Counted from the first letter of the stretch, positions 37,351-46,847 are shown. The stretch is DNA of 64,000 nt from Citrobacter youngae ATCC 29220 (GCF_000155975.1 NZ_GG730301.1:250049-314048), one strand, 5' to 3'. Notes: a model not told the origin generated them from the sequence alone. Numbers and translations: made by a program.

Positions 37351-39285
37351 TCACAGCGGCGCGGGCTCACCTAATAATTGGCCCATTGCGCCATCAATCC
37401 CTAACTCCTGCAATACCTTAAGCTCGCCTTGCGTTTCAACACGTTCGGCAATGAGCGGCAAATCAATACTGCGCGTGGCGCTGCACAACACTTCAATAAA
37501 CAAACGCTTATCGTTTTCTTCATCAATATTACGAATATAGCTGCTGTCGATTTTCAGATAGGCAAGCCCCCACTGCGACAGATGACCGATCATATCGAAA
37601 CGACTGCCAAAGTGTTGCAGACCCAGCGCGCAGCGATGCTGATTTGCGGCTTTGACAAACGCCGCCATCTGATGTGGCCCAGGGAGCTGATTTTCATCCA
37701 GCTCCAGAATCAGCTGGCTGGCTAAGCGCGGTGCATATCGCAGCGGATTTAACAGGTCGGCAATGGCGCTGGCGCTGGAGACCGAGCTGCCTGAAATACT
37801 CAGCGCTAATTTCCCCGGCGCGGTTTTCAGTTGGTTCAGCGTCAGTTTCAGCATCACTTTATCGAGACGATGACTCCAGCCAAAGCGGTGGATCCACGGC
37901 AGGAAACGACCGGCGGTAATGGTGTTGCCCTGCTCATCAATAATGCGCGACAGCACTTTGTAATGCAGAATTTTATCTGGCTGGCGACAGTCCATCACGG
38001 GTTGAAAAGCCAACTGGAACTGCTGATTTTCCAGCGCGTGCTCCAGACGGACAAACCACAAATGCTGATCTTCGGTAGCCGCAGGCACTTCGGTAGTAGG
38101 CACCACCTGATGGTCGGTGTGTGTTTCTGCTTCCACCAGCAGGCGATCGGCCTGGAACAGCAATGACTGCGCGTTATCTCCGGCGCTGAATGGCACCATG
38201 CTGGTATAGGCGACCGGCTGTTGGTCTGACATGCCGGTGGCATAAAAAGCCGTCAGCTTCTGACACAGCGAATTGCCCATATTCAGCATTTCACCGTGCG
38301 TAACCCCCGGACAGAGCAGGGCGAACTCGCCGCCGCGAATACGGGCGAGGGTGCTGTCGAGAGGGGCATATTTTTCTTTATGCGCGTTCAGCAGGTTAGC
38401 GATGTTGAGCAACAGCTTGTCGGTATGCGGTCCGCCAAAACGCTGATTCAGGCCGCCTAAATCCTGCACGCGAACCAGCATCAGATACCCTGGCGCCGTG
38501 TCGGCATCGCTTAGCCGCGCCTGAAACTGCATATCGAACGCGCGGCGGTTGGCAATTCCGGTCTGACTGTCGAGGTAAGCTTCATTGTGCAGACGTTCGC
38601 TGTAGACGGCTTGCTCTTCAAATAACGACTTGAGCTTCGCCGCCATCAAATTCATGGCGCTAACGACGCGGCGTAATTCCGGCGTTTTTGGCAGTTCCTG
38701 TAGCGTCAGAAATTCGCGGCGGGCAATCGCTTCCGACTGTTTTGCCAGATAATTGAGCGGACGTAGCAGTTTGCGCAGCAGCAGAATACCGGCGATTAAA
38801 CAGGCGAGACTACAGGACAGCATCCACAACAGATTGCCTAAGGTATTGTCCCACAGACGCTGCACGGCAAAGATCGGATCGCTGGTGACTTCCACGCGGG
38901 CGGCCTGCTGCCAGCCGCGCATAATCGTCGCCTCACCGGTTTGCGGCGTGACATCCACCAGATCAACAAACCAGCCGGGGACATCGGGAATTGACGCCGC
39001 CGCGCTGCGCTCAAGCATCGTTTTGCCGTTTTGCAGATTGATAATGCGGATTTTTTTGTAGTAACCACTGTCGAAAATCGAGCTTACCATTAGCTCGATC
39101 ATCGCCGGATCGTTAACGTTGGGCGTCAGCGAAACGCCCAGCGCCGTCGCGGCATCCTGAGCATGTGAAAGGAGTTGGTTATTGGACTGATCGCGAGAGC
39201 TTTCTAACGTCACAATAAAATTGCCGCTAAACACAACCATCATAAAGAGAGAGATTGCCAGGAGTAACTGTTTAAAAAGAGACAC
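37351..39285 (-). CDS. lapD: LapD-type cyclic-di-GMP receptor (degenerate GGDEF and EAL)
   Basis: LapD is an inner-membrane receptor that sequesters LapG in the periplasm when cyclic-di-GMP is bound. The 644-residue protein has a membrane segment (about 6-26), a periplasmic domain of about 125 residues including the conserved GWFVDLVDV and GW, a second membrane segment (about 151-170) and a HAMP region. Its GGDEF domain is degenerate (RGGEF, 317-321), and in its EAL domain EAL is replaced by KVL (443-445), as in known LapD. Both enzyme sites are therefore dead and binding is expected. It is last in a five-gene operon, nine bases after lapG. Confidence 0.93.
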   Translation of the reverse strand: MSLFKQLLLAISLFMMVVFSGNFIVTLESSRDQSNNQLLSHAQDAATALGVSLTPNVNDPAMIELMVSSIFDSGYYKKIRIINLQNGKTMLERSAAASIPDVPGWFVDLVDVTPQTGEATIMRGWQQAARVEVTSDPIFAVQRLWDNTLGNLLWMLSCSLACLIAGILLLRKLLRPLNYLAKQSEAIARREFLTLQELPKTPELRRVVSAMNLMAAKLKSLFEEQAVYSERLHNEAYLDSQTGIANRRAFDMQFQARLSDADTAPGYLMLVRVQDLGGLNQRFGGPHTDKLLLNIANLLNAHKEKYAPLDSTLARIRGGEFALLCPGVTHGEMLNMGNSLCQKLTAFYATGMSDQQPVAYTSMVPFSAGDNAQSLLFQADRLLVEAETHTDHQVVPTTEVPAATEDQHLWFVRLEHALENQQFQLAFQPVMDCRQPDKILHYKVLSRIIDEQGNTITAGRFLPWIHRFGWSHRLDKVMLKLTLNQLKTAPGKLALSISGSSVSSASAIADLLNPLRYAPRLASQLILELDENQLPGPHQMAAFVKAANQHRCALGLQHFGSRFDMIGHLSQWGLAYLKIDSSYIRNIDEENDKRLFIEVLCSATRSIDLPLIAERVETQGELKVLQELGIDGAMGQLLGEPAPL

Positions 39286-39294
39286 AGGTGATTC

Positions 39295-39993
39295 CTATTT
39301 ATCCATCGGGAAGCCCTCTTCCCGCATTTTGATGAAAACTTGCTGCCAGCGAGAAAGTCTCTTGCTGTCCCCAACGCGCTTATTGTTCTGATTGCCCGGA
39401 AGCCAAAGGCCAGTGTTGTTAAAGGAGTAGACGGGTAATAAATCCATACGCTGCGTGGCCGGTGAAATGGTGTTCGTCAGGCTGTCGAGTATCAGAGGAA
39501 TCGCCTCTGGGGTCGCGTACCAGGTCAGCACCATATGCGCGCGGTTTAAACGCAGGGCCTTAACATAGGTAATACGCAGTTTGTCTTCGGAGACGCCCAG
39601 CTGGCGGAGCGTGAAATATTTAGCGATCGCGTAGTCTTCGCAATCCGCCTCGCCTTTACGCAGTGACTCGATGGGGGTGGCCCAGTAATCGACGCTATGC
39701 CAGGCGTCGATATCTTCGGTATAGCGGAGCTTATCGTTCAAAAATTGGTTTACGGCGTGTAATTGTGTTTGCTCGTCTGCATGACGCAACTGGAGCAAAA
39801 GCTGCTGCCAGGCGTTGATCCGCCGCTGCGCCTCTGGGCTTGCGGGGCCGTAAAGCGCATCGGATTTTTGCTGGATACTGGCAAAATCCCAGGCGGCGCG
39901 CAGCGAATGGACCGCCAACAGCAGTAGCAGCATCCCGGGGATTTTCCACAGGCGAAGCAGGCTGTGGTGTAAAGAGCGGCTGATAGTGTTCAA
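39295..39993 (-). CDS. lapG: LapG-type periplasmic cysteine protease (transglutaminase-like)
   Basis: LapG cuts the TAAG site of LapA-type adhesins and is calcium-dependent. The 232-residue precursor has an N-terminal hydrophobic export signal (about 16-34) and the catalytic triad Cys118 (KGEADCEDYAIAKY), His153 (NRAHMVLTWY) and Asp170 (LILDSL). The spacing is like Pseudomonas LapG. Its start overlaps the stop of the upstream solute-binding gene by four bases. The substrate is almost certainly the adhesin at 26629. Confidence 0.94.
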   Translation of the reverse strand: MNTISRSLHHSLLRLWKIPGMLLLLLAVHSLRAAWDFASIQQKSDALYGPASPEAQRRINAWQQLLLQLRHADEQTQLHAVNQFLNDKLRYTEDIDAWHSVDYWATPIESLRKGEADCEDYAIAKYFTLRQLGVSEDKLRITYVKALRLNRAHMVLTWYATPEAIPLILDSLTNTISPATQRMDLLPVYSFNNTGLWLPGNQNNKRVGDSKRLSRWQQVFIKMREEGFPMDK

Positions 39994-40883
39994 TTACTAT
40001 GCTGACAGCTGTCTGGCGACGGGACTTTCATCTTTTCGCAGGACCAGGGAGACAGCCACTTTTTGCGTAACTGCGTGTTGATGGGAGATGCAAAAAAATC
40101 TTTCAACGTGCTGTTAACAAACGTCACGAACTGCGGATCGTTTTTCCTCATCATAATGGCGTAGTGCATATCATTGCCGATGCTCTGCGCAGACATGCTG
40201 AACAGTTCCGGTTGCTCGCTATCCTTAATCAACGGCCAGGCCAGAACATCATCAAGAAATAAAGCGGCGGCTTCATTATGCGCCATCTTGTCAAACGCGC
40301 CGTTTATCGTGGTGGTGGTAATTGTCGAAATATTAAGATGCTGCTCCCTGTTGGCTTTATTAAACTCCAGCAAATCTTTTGAGCTTCCAGGCAGGCTCAC
40401 CGTGCGGCCTTTTAGATCGACAATCGAATGGATATTATTTTTACGCAACGCAATGATGCGCATTTTCGCGGTGTAATAGTCGATAGAAAATGAAACGCTG
40501 GACATCCGCTCCGGCGCATTGGTATTTACGCTACAGTCCATATCAATTTTACGCGTGTTTAACGCGGAGAAGCGTTCCCCAAAGTTCACGGGAATATAAT
40601 GAATGGTTAGGCTGCTGAGCTTCAGATACTGGCGTAACTTATCGGCAATCATGTTACATACCGCAATGGTATAACCCGTGACCTTGCCGTTGTTATCGGT
40701 CAATGAAAACGGCGGCAGTTGGCGATAGCCCACGTTGAGCACGCTGCTGTTTTGAATATGGTCGAGCGTCGCGGCGTTTTGCTGCGCCATCAGCGTGGGG
40801 GAGACCACGATGCCTGCCAGTAAGGTCAGCCATTGCACCGCACGCTTCACCCTTGCCACCTCACGATTAATTATATTTTTCAT
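39990..40883 (-). CDS. Periplasmic solute-binding protein, SBP_bac_3 family (second of pair)
   Basis: This 297-residue amino-acid-binding-like protein has a basic N-terminus and a Sec signal cut near TLMAQ (about residue 33). Family features are VLNVGYRQLPPFSLTDNNGKVTGYTIAVC, DLKGRTVSLPGSS and a C-terminal lobe with four cysteines in total. No permease or ATPase is nearby, so it is unlikely to be a transporter part. It lies inside the operon with a GGDEF-EAL protein, LapG and LapD, which suggests ligand sensing. The ATG at 40883 is preferred over an in-frame TTG two codons earlier. Confidence 0.85.
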   Translation of the reverse strand: MKNIINREVARVKRAVQWLTLLAGIVVSPTLMAQQNAATLDHIQNSSVLNVGYRQLPPFSLTDNNGKVTGYTIAVCNMIADKLRQYLKLSSLTIHYIPVNFGERFSALNTRKIDMDCSVNTNAPERMSSVSFSIDYYTAKMRIIALRKNNIHSIVDLKGRTVSLPGSSKDLLEFNKANREQHLNISTITTTTINGAFDKMAHNEAAALFLDDVLAWPLIKDSEQPELFSMSAQSIGNDMHYAIMMRKNDPQFVTFVNSTLKDFFASPINTQLRKKWLSPWSCEKMKVPSPDSCQHSN

Positions 40884-41799
40884 AATCAAAACTGATCTTC
40901 TTTTTAGCAGACATTAATGCTTTCAGGTTATCTGACATGGGAATATTTAAATTAATGGCTTTCGGCGGAATCGGTGACTGAAACCATTTATTGTACAGCG
41001 CAGTAAAGTCGTTGCTGGTCATCAGAGAGGACAGCGTGCTATCAACAAACTCTTTAAATTCTTTATCATGCAACGGGAGCAACAGGCCCGCTGGTAGCGG
41101 GGCGCTGAGCGCAATATCCGACAGCGCATAATCCTCAGGGGTTGGCGTTTGCGCAATCATCCCTTTGAGTAATACCGTGCTGGAGATCAGCGCAGAATAC
41201 TCACCGTTCTTGAGTTCATTGAAGGCAGTAATATTATTGGTATTGAGATGAATGTTGATATTCAAATCATTCGCGGCATTCACTTTTTGTAACTGCTCAA
41301 CGTAAATTGTGCCGCTTTTTACCAGTACGCTATGCCCCGAAAGTTCTGCCAGATTGTCGTTACTTTCATTTTTACGCATCACAAAGCGGGTGCTTGAAAA
41401 GTAAAAAGGCAGGGAGAACTCGCTGATGCTGTGACGGCTTTGCGAATAAAAGGCGGGTATGCACATGATGTCTGCCATGTGATTTTTAATCAGCACAAAC
41501 TGCGATGCCGAATTGGCCAGCACCCACTTTACTTTCAGGTTCTTAAGCTGGAGTTTTGTTTTAAGCGCACGGACGATACTGTTGCAGATGTCAATGGAGT
41601 AGCCCGCAGGGGCGTTGCCATTTTGCCACGAGAAGGGGAACGCATCATCCTGATAGCCAAGGGTGATGGTTTGCTTACTGGCGATCTGCTCCAGCGTATG
41701 CAGCTGCAGGGGCGTTCCCGCCAGGCATGGCGTAGCCCATGCCATCAGCACGCTGGCACATAGCAGGATACGTTTTGCCAGGCGAAGGATGTCAGACAT
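40867..41799 (-). CDS. Periplasmic solute-binding protein, SBP_bac_3 family (first of pair)
   Basis: This 310-residue protein has a signal peptide cut at about residue 27 (WATPCLAG). Its family features are ITLGYQDDAFPFSWQNGNAPAGYSIDIC, LSGHSVLVKSGTIYVEQL and a final FVDSTLSSLMTSNDFTALYNKWF. It resembles glutamate/aspartate-type binding proteins but has no cognate transporter. A near-perfect AAGGAGGT lies upstream of the ATG, so high expression is likely. It overlaps the upstream GGDEF-EAL gene by eight bases and the next binding protein by 17. It may present a ligand to the periplasmic domain of that GGDEF-EAL protein, as NspS does for MbaA in Vibrio (inference). Confidence 0.87.
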   Translation of the reverse strand: MSDILRLAKRILLCASVLMAWATPCLAGTPLQLHTLEQIASKQTITLGYQDDAFPFSWQNGNAPAGYSIDICNSIVRALKTKLQLKNLKVKWVLANSASQFVLIKNHMADIMCIPAFYSQSRHSISEFSLPFYFSSTRFVMRKNESNDNLAELSGHSVLVKSGTIYVEQLQKVNAANDLNINIHLNTNNITAFNELKNGEYSALISSTVLLKGMIAQTPTPEDYALSDIALSAPLPAGLLLPLHDKEFKEFVDSTLSSLMTSNDFTALYNKWFQSPIPPKAINLNIPMSDNLKALMSAKKKISFDYEKYN

Positions 41800-43984
41800 T
41801 GCTCAGACCTCCTTCAGTCGTCTCTCCGGCGAACGCGGAAAGTACCTCATGTTCGCGAAGCGGATAGCTAAAGAAATAGCCCTGAACATTCTGGCACTCT
41901 ATGTCGCGGAGAATATCGCGCTGCTGCGCGGTCTCTACGCCTTCAGCGGTGACCGACATGTCATACTTATGGGCAAACTGAATCAGCATCACAATTAAAT
42001 ACTGGCTGGCGTTATCCTGTTGCAGTTTATCGACCAACGTGCGGGCAATCTTGATGCGGGTAAAAGGATAGATCAGCAGGTAATCCAGAGCCGCGTACCC
42101 GGTACCTAAATCGTCCATGGCGATTTCAATGCCCAGAGCGCGGATCTCTTGCAGTACGGGTAAGGCGATTGATTTATCCAGTTTTTCGGATTCGGTAATT
42201 TCTATTTCAAGGCGTTCCGCCGCGAGCTGGCTGATGCGTAAGGCGTCTTTGATCACATCAACCAGCCCCGGACTATGCAGCTGGTAGGCTGATATGTTGA
42301 CGGCGATCCTGGTGTGCTCCGGCCATTTCGCCGCGGCTTCACAGGACTGACGAATAATCCATTCGCCTAAACGCACAATCAGACCGGAGCTTTCGGCAAT
42401 ATTGATAAAATAATCAGGGTAAATCATGCCCTTGGTGGGATGATTCCAGCGGATCAGCGATTCATAGCCATACACGCTTTCATCTGCCAGGTTGATGATT
42501 GGCTGGTAGTGAAGTTCGAACTCCTTGTTATCAATACCATCGATGATTTCCTGATTAATAAACAGGCTGTGGGTCTGCTTCATAACCATGCCGTCTTCAA
42601 AGAAATGGAAACAACCGCGGCCGTGATGCTTAGAGGCATACATAGCAAGGTCGGCATTGATCATCAACGTCGAGGTATTGTTGCCCTGATAAGGCGCAGT
42701 GGTGATGCCGATGCTACAGCTGATGGAAAAAGTATGAGTGCTCCAGGTAAACGGGGTACTCAGTGCGCGAATGATGCGCTTCGCCAGACGATTCGCTTCT
42801 CTGATGGCGTTGTCGCTGACATGCTGCAGGATGGCGAATTCATCTCCCCCCAGACGCGCCGCGATATCGTTGGGGCCCAGCAGCAGTTGCAGGCGCTGGG
42901 CCACGCTGATTAACAGTTCATCCCCGGCTTTATGGCCGAAGGTATCGTTAACCGGTTTGAAGTTATCGAGGTCAATCAGCAGCAGGTTGAACGGTTTTTC
43001 ATCCAGATGAATTTCACTGACGCGTTTATCTAACGCCTGGCCAAACGAAACGCGGTTGGGTAGTCCGGTCAGTGAATCATGGTGGGCCATATGCTCCATC
43101 TTTTGCGACATCTCATGCATGCGCTGCAGGTAGCCGCGCTCTTTCATGGCGACGCGTAATTTTTCAATGGCCCCAGCCAGATGCCCAATCTCGTCGTCCT
43201 GATCAAGATAGGGGGTGATGCAGTCCGTCTCTTCATGGGCGATGCGGGTGAGAGAGGCGATCAGCAACGGTACCGGTCGGAATAAGCGGCGCATAAACAG
43301 CGTTACCAGCGCCAGCGTCACCAGTAAAATCAGGACGAAAATGATACTGCTCTTTTTCAGCATCGCATCGTAGGTGGCGTACAACTCACTTTTTTTACCG
43401 ATGCTGCTGATCAGGCTCCCGAGGATCTCGCCGGAAGGCGTCAAAATAGGGACCGCGCTGATAAAGCACTCTTCGCCATTAATCTGGGCGAAACCAACAT
43501 AGTATTTGACCAGCACATCTCGCGGTAGACGACCGGAGAAGGAGATAATCCCTTCGCCGTCTTCGGACTTGTTATTAATGCCGATAAACCCTTTCTCCGG
43601 TGTATAAAGAAACAGCCAGGTGGGGCTGTGCGTCTGCACTGACGCCAGCGCCAGGACGTCTACCGGGTTATATCCGGTTTGCAGAATCGAATCGGTGTCG
43701 CCAATCTGCCTGTCGGAGACGATGCGCGAGATCTGCCCCGCATCGCTGGTTTCAACCGAAACGGTGGTATACACGCTGCGGATGATGTAGGTCATAATCT
43801 GTGCATTCGCCTCAGCTCGCTGTACCCACTGCTGATAAGAAAAGCTGTTTATCAGGCTCCAGTTGGTAAAGGCGCCAGCACTAAAAGCAATAACGATACC
43901 CACCAGCAAGAATTGCGTTATTTTGCCAGTGATGGAATGTTGCCACCCTTTTATTGCTTTAAGGGAAAACAGAGACTGTGCCAC
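41792..43984 (-). CDS. Membrane GGDEF-EAL protein with periplasmic sensor and HAMP
   Basis: This 730-residue cyclic-di-GMP enzyme has membrane segments at about 22-42 and 211-231 around a periplasmic domain of about 165 residues. HAMP (about 232-285) follows, then GGDEF with intact GGDEF at 379-383 but no Arg for an RxxD inhibitory site. The EAL domain has ESL (507-509), NISAYQ, EITESE, DDLGTGYAALDY and QGY; the usual LKID is IKIA. Both activities are possible; phosphodiesterase activity is less certain. It heads the operon with two binding proteins, lapG and lapD, so it likely sets the local cyclic-di-GMP seen by LapD. Confidence 0.92.
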   Translation of the reverse strand: MAQSLFSLKAIKGWQHSITGKITQFLLVGIVIAFSAGAFTNWSLINSFSYQQWVQRAEANAQIMTYIIRSVYTTVSVETSDAGQISRIVSDRQIGDTDSILQTGYNPVDVLALASVQTHSPTWLFLYTPEKGFIGINNKSEDGEGIISFSGRLPRDVLVKYYVGFAQINGEECFISAVPILTPSGEILGSLISSIGKKSELYATYDAMLKKSSIIFVLILLVTLALVTLFMRRLFRPVPLLIASLTRIAHEETDCITPYLDQDDEIGHLAGAIEKLRVAMKERGYLQRMHEMSQKMEHMAHHDSLTGLPNRVSFGQALDKRVSEIHLDEKPFNLLLIDLDNFKPVNDTFGHKAGDELLISVAQRLQLLLGPNDIAARLGGDEFAILQHVSDNAIREANRLAKRIIRALSTPFTWSTHTFSISCSIGITTAPYQGNNTSTLMINADLAMYASKHHGRGCFHFFEDGMVMKQTHSLFINQEIIDGIDNKEFELHYQPIINLADESVYGYESLIRWNHPTKGMIYPDYFINIAESSGLIVRLGEWIIRQSCEAAAKWPEHTRIAVNISAYQLHSPGLVDVIKDALRISQLAAERLEIEITESEKLDKSIALPVLQEIRALGIEIAMDDLGTGYAALDYLLIYPFTRIKIARTLVDKLQQDNASQYLIVMLIQFAHKYDMSVTAEGVETAQQRDILRDIECQNVQGYFFSYPLREHEVLSAFAGETTEGGLSNV

Positions 43985-44593
43985 GGATTATGTTAATTCC
44001 TGAAATGAGTATGCGGTGCTGAATTTAATTTTCTGTGATGACTTAATGAATATTATTGTTGCAAGAAAGTAGATGAAAGATGTGAAACGCCATGACGTAA
44101 CAAATAGCTAACATTGAACCGGCGAACGTAATGACAACAATAACGGTATGCGAATATAGATAACGCGGTGCTTTTCGTCAACAGGAAAAAATGCTTATAA
44201 AAATACATTTATTGCCAGGCGCTGTTGTTCATATTAATGTTGACATTAAAACCTCATGGAATATTTTTTGTTCGCGCTGAATGGTGGGGCTGAAAAATGG
44301 TCGTGGATGCGTCTTTTTTTGCCTGGTATCAATGGATTAGCGACTGTTTCATGTGGTGTTAACGTGATTCCCCTCCGCCAGGATGTCCATTTTTGTCTAT
44401 TAATGGGTATTTATTTATTGATTTGATATGAATAAGATGCTCGTCTCAATATAGAACCTTACTTTATTTTCTCAGTGCGCGGTCAATGTTGACAATTTTG
44501 CTATTGTTCAGCTCCTGATCCAAAAGGATTTGTTTGTGACATTCGAGTCTGGATTAAAGTCCTATTGGTATAGTGCATAGCGGATAAATTGAT
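43985..44593. promoter_or_regulatory. 609-bp divergent promoter region between the two cyclic-di-GMP operons
   Basis: No gene is found on either strand. The region is AT-rich and should carry promoters for the lapG/lapD operon (minus) and for the PdeF-like/chemosensory genes (plus). It holds the second copy of the palindrome found upstream of the adhesin. Confidence 0.7.
44234..44249. promoter_or_regulatory. Putative operator, copy 2: TTAATGT-TG-ACATTAA
   Basis: This is a 7-bp inverted repeat with a two-base spacer. The surrounding 20 nt (44231-44250) differ from 26537-26556 at one position only. It lies about 250 bp from the minus-strand start and 345 bp from the plus-strand start. Confidence 0.6.
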
Positions 44594-46786
44594 TTGGACG
44601 CGATAATAAATACTAACACAGCAAAAAGCATTCAAAAATGGTGCCTGCCGCTTGCTTTGCCTGGCCTGTTATATCCACTGGCACAATATCTTAACGGTTA
44701 TTGTCTTCTCAATAATAATATTTTAACAGTTTACGATCTCAAACTCGCCGTATTTTCCGCCGCATTAGTTCTGTTTGGTTTTCGGGTATTACCGGGATTT
44801 ATTCTGTTTCTCGCGTTGATGTTCGTGGTGGGGCCGCAAAGCGAGCGGGTGGATGCGCTGTGCCTGGTTATGGCCTCAACCTTTAGCTATGCCGCTTATC
44901 GTAAAGTGACGGGCAGACGCAGCTGCGCCAGTTTTGGCCGTATAAAAATCAGCCTGAATCGCCTGATCTGGCTATGCGGCTTCAACATCCTGCTCTATCT
45001 GTTGTTCAGCAGGATATTTGCCGTGTTCGTCACCCATGGGCATCGCCCGGATGTGGACAATATTCCGGTTTTGAGCCTGGAGATGCTGGTGCGTATTCAG
45101 GGGATCATCAACGGTTGCCTGACGGGCATCCCCTTTTTCTATAAAATTTATCGCATCATTCGTCGACCGTCTTACCTGTTGACCTTTATCAGAGCGATTG
45201 TCCTTCAGTGTAAAGGGAATATCACCGCCTTTGGCGTCAGCGTCTGGTGTATTTTGCTGATTTCACTGATGTTCTGTTTGACGTCACCGCACAGTCCGAA
45301 CATCTTTTTCTCTTTTTATAGCCTGATCCTGTTATTTCCATTGATGCTGTGGGGGGCGATTAAGATTGGTCACTCGTTCACCATGCTGGTGTGGACAGTC
45401 GTACTGATTATTTTAGGCAAACATAACGACAGCTATATCGCCAGCGACATCAATTTCATGCTGCATCAGGCGCTGGTTTCCACCCTTATTTTTGTCTTTT
45501 CACTCACCATTGTGATCATGGGTGCGTTGGCAAAATTTACCCGCCAGCGGTTTAACCAGGTCCTGCGTCTGGGTCTGACTGACCCGATGACGGGCATGGC
45601 GAACCTGCGCGCTTTGAAGACGGAGCTGTTTACTACCGAGGGGGCGACGGTATGTCTGATACAGATCCCCGAGCTGGAGCTCTTTTCGCGCCGCTATGGT
45701 TTTCATTTCCGCGCCCGCTACCAGAAGATCCTTGCTGAACATCTCAGACGTCATCTGATCAAAAGCGAGAAGGTCTATTATCACGCGGGCTATGATCTGC
45801 TTCTCCGCCTGGAAAATGGGACCTGGGAGCGGTTATGCGACCTGTATCAGGCTGCCAACAGCTTCCGCCTCTTCTACAACAATCACCGGCTGGGTTTTCG
45901 CAGCGGTTTGGGCTACTGCCTGATTAACGATCATAGCGATGATATCTACCAACTGGTGGGTAAGCTCGGCATGGTGGCTGGCTTATCGCTGACCAACGGC
46001 AGACCGGAAAACCTCGAAGCGCAGCACAGTCGGGTTCTTGGCAACCACATCGTTGATAAAACTGAAATCCGCACCGCGTTGCAAAATGCGCTGGACAATA
46101 ATGGCTTCGTTCTGATGGCCCAGCCGATAGTCAGTACCCATGGCGAAGCGCCATATCATGAAATATTGATCCGTATGCTCAACGAACGGGGGGAATTTAT
46201 TCCACCGAACAGCTTTCTGCCGGTTGCACATGATGCGGGGCTGGCGCCGGATATCGATCTGTGGGTCATCGAAAGCACCCTGAAATTCATGCGTACCCAT
46301 CCGCAGCGCTGTTTTGCCATTAACCTGGCGCCGGTGACGGTGTGTCGTTCAAATATTGTCACCAGGATCACTCAGCTCCTGCACGATTACGCGGTGGAGC
46401 CGCAGCGGATTATTTTTGAGATAACGGAAGCCGATACATTATCAGATAAAGAACAAACCGTGGAAACCCTGGCGTTAATACGCCAGCTGGGATGCCGCGT
46501 GGCGATTGATGATTTTGGCACCGGGTTTGCCAGTCATGCGCGTTTGATGAACATCGAAGCAGATATCCTGAAAATAGACGGCTCTTTTATTCGACGGATC
46601 ACCGAAAGCGAGATCAGCTATTACATCGTCGAGTCATTCTGCCGTGTCGCCGAAATGAAAAATATGCAGGTCGTCGCTGAATTTGTCGAAAACGCCAATA
46701 TTCAGGCATGCCTGGAAAAAATGAATGTTGGGTGGTTGCAGGGATACCACATTGGCAAGCCTACACCGCTGCTTACGCTGGAATAG
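44594..46786 (+). CDS. MASE1-type membrane phosphodiesterase with degenerate GGDEF (PdeF/YfgF-like)
   Basis: This 730-residue protein has eight or so membrane segments (about 17-310) of MASE1 type. The GGDEF domain is degenerate (HAGYDLLLRL, about 397-406). The EAL domain has the catalytic set: EIL (523-525), AINLAP, EITEAD, DDFGTG, LKIDGSF, AEFVE and QGYHIGKP. It resembles E. coli PdeF (YfgF) in plan and sequence, including YHEILIRM and SFLPVAHDAGL. It should hydrolyse cyclic-di-GMP. The TTG start is uncertain; upstream Shine-Dalgarno is weak. It lies 61 bp before the MCP gene and may be in the same transcript. Confidence 0.9.
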   Translation: MDAIINTNTAKSIQKWCLPLALPGLLYPLAQYLNGYCLLNNNILTVYDLKLAVFSAALVLFGFRVLPGFILFLALMFVVGPQSERVDALCLVMASTFSYAAYRKVTGRRSCASFGRIKISLNRLIWLCGFNILLYLLFSRIFAVFVTHGHRPDVDNIPVLSLEMLVRIQGIINGCLTGIPFFYKIYRIIRRPSYLLTFIRAIVLQCKGNITAFGVSVWCILLISLMFCLTSPHSPNIFFSFYSLILLFPLMLWGAIKIGHSFTMLVWTVVLIILGKHNDSYIASDINFMLHQALVSTLIFVFSLTIVIMGALAKFTRQRFNQVLRLGLTDPMTGMANLRALKTELFTTEGATVCLIQIPELELFSRRYGFHFRARYQKILAEHLRRHLIKSEKVYYHAGYDLLLRLENGTWERLCDLYQAANSFRLFYNNHRLGFRSGLGYCLINDHSDDIYQLVGKLGMVAGLSLTNGRPENLEAQHSRVLGNHIVDKTEIRTALQNALDNNGFVLMAQPIVSTHGEAPYHEILIRMLNERGEFIPPNSFLPVAHDAGLAPDIDLWVIESTLKFMRTHPQRCFAINLAPVTVCRSNIVTRITQLLHDYAVEPQRIIFEITEADTLSDKEQTVETLALIRQLGCRVAIDDFGTGFASHARLMNIEADILKIDGSFIRRITESEISYYIVESFCRVAEMKNMQVVAEFVENANIQACLEKMNVGWLQGYHIGKPTPLLTLE

Positions 46787-46847
46787 CATGGCGCTAACGC
46801 CTTATGGCCAAAAAAAGTAATTTCTTCTCAGGTAGAGAATAAAAATC

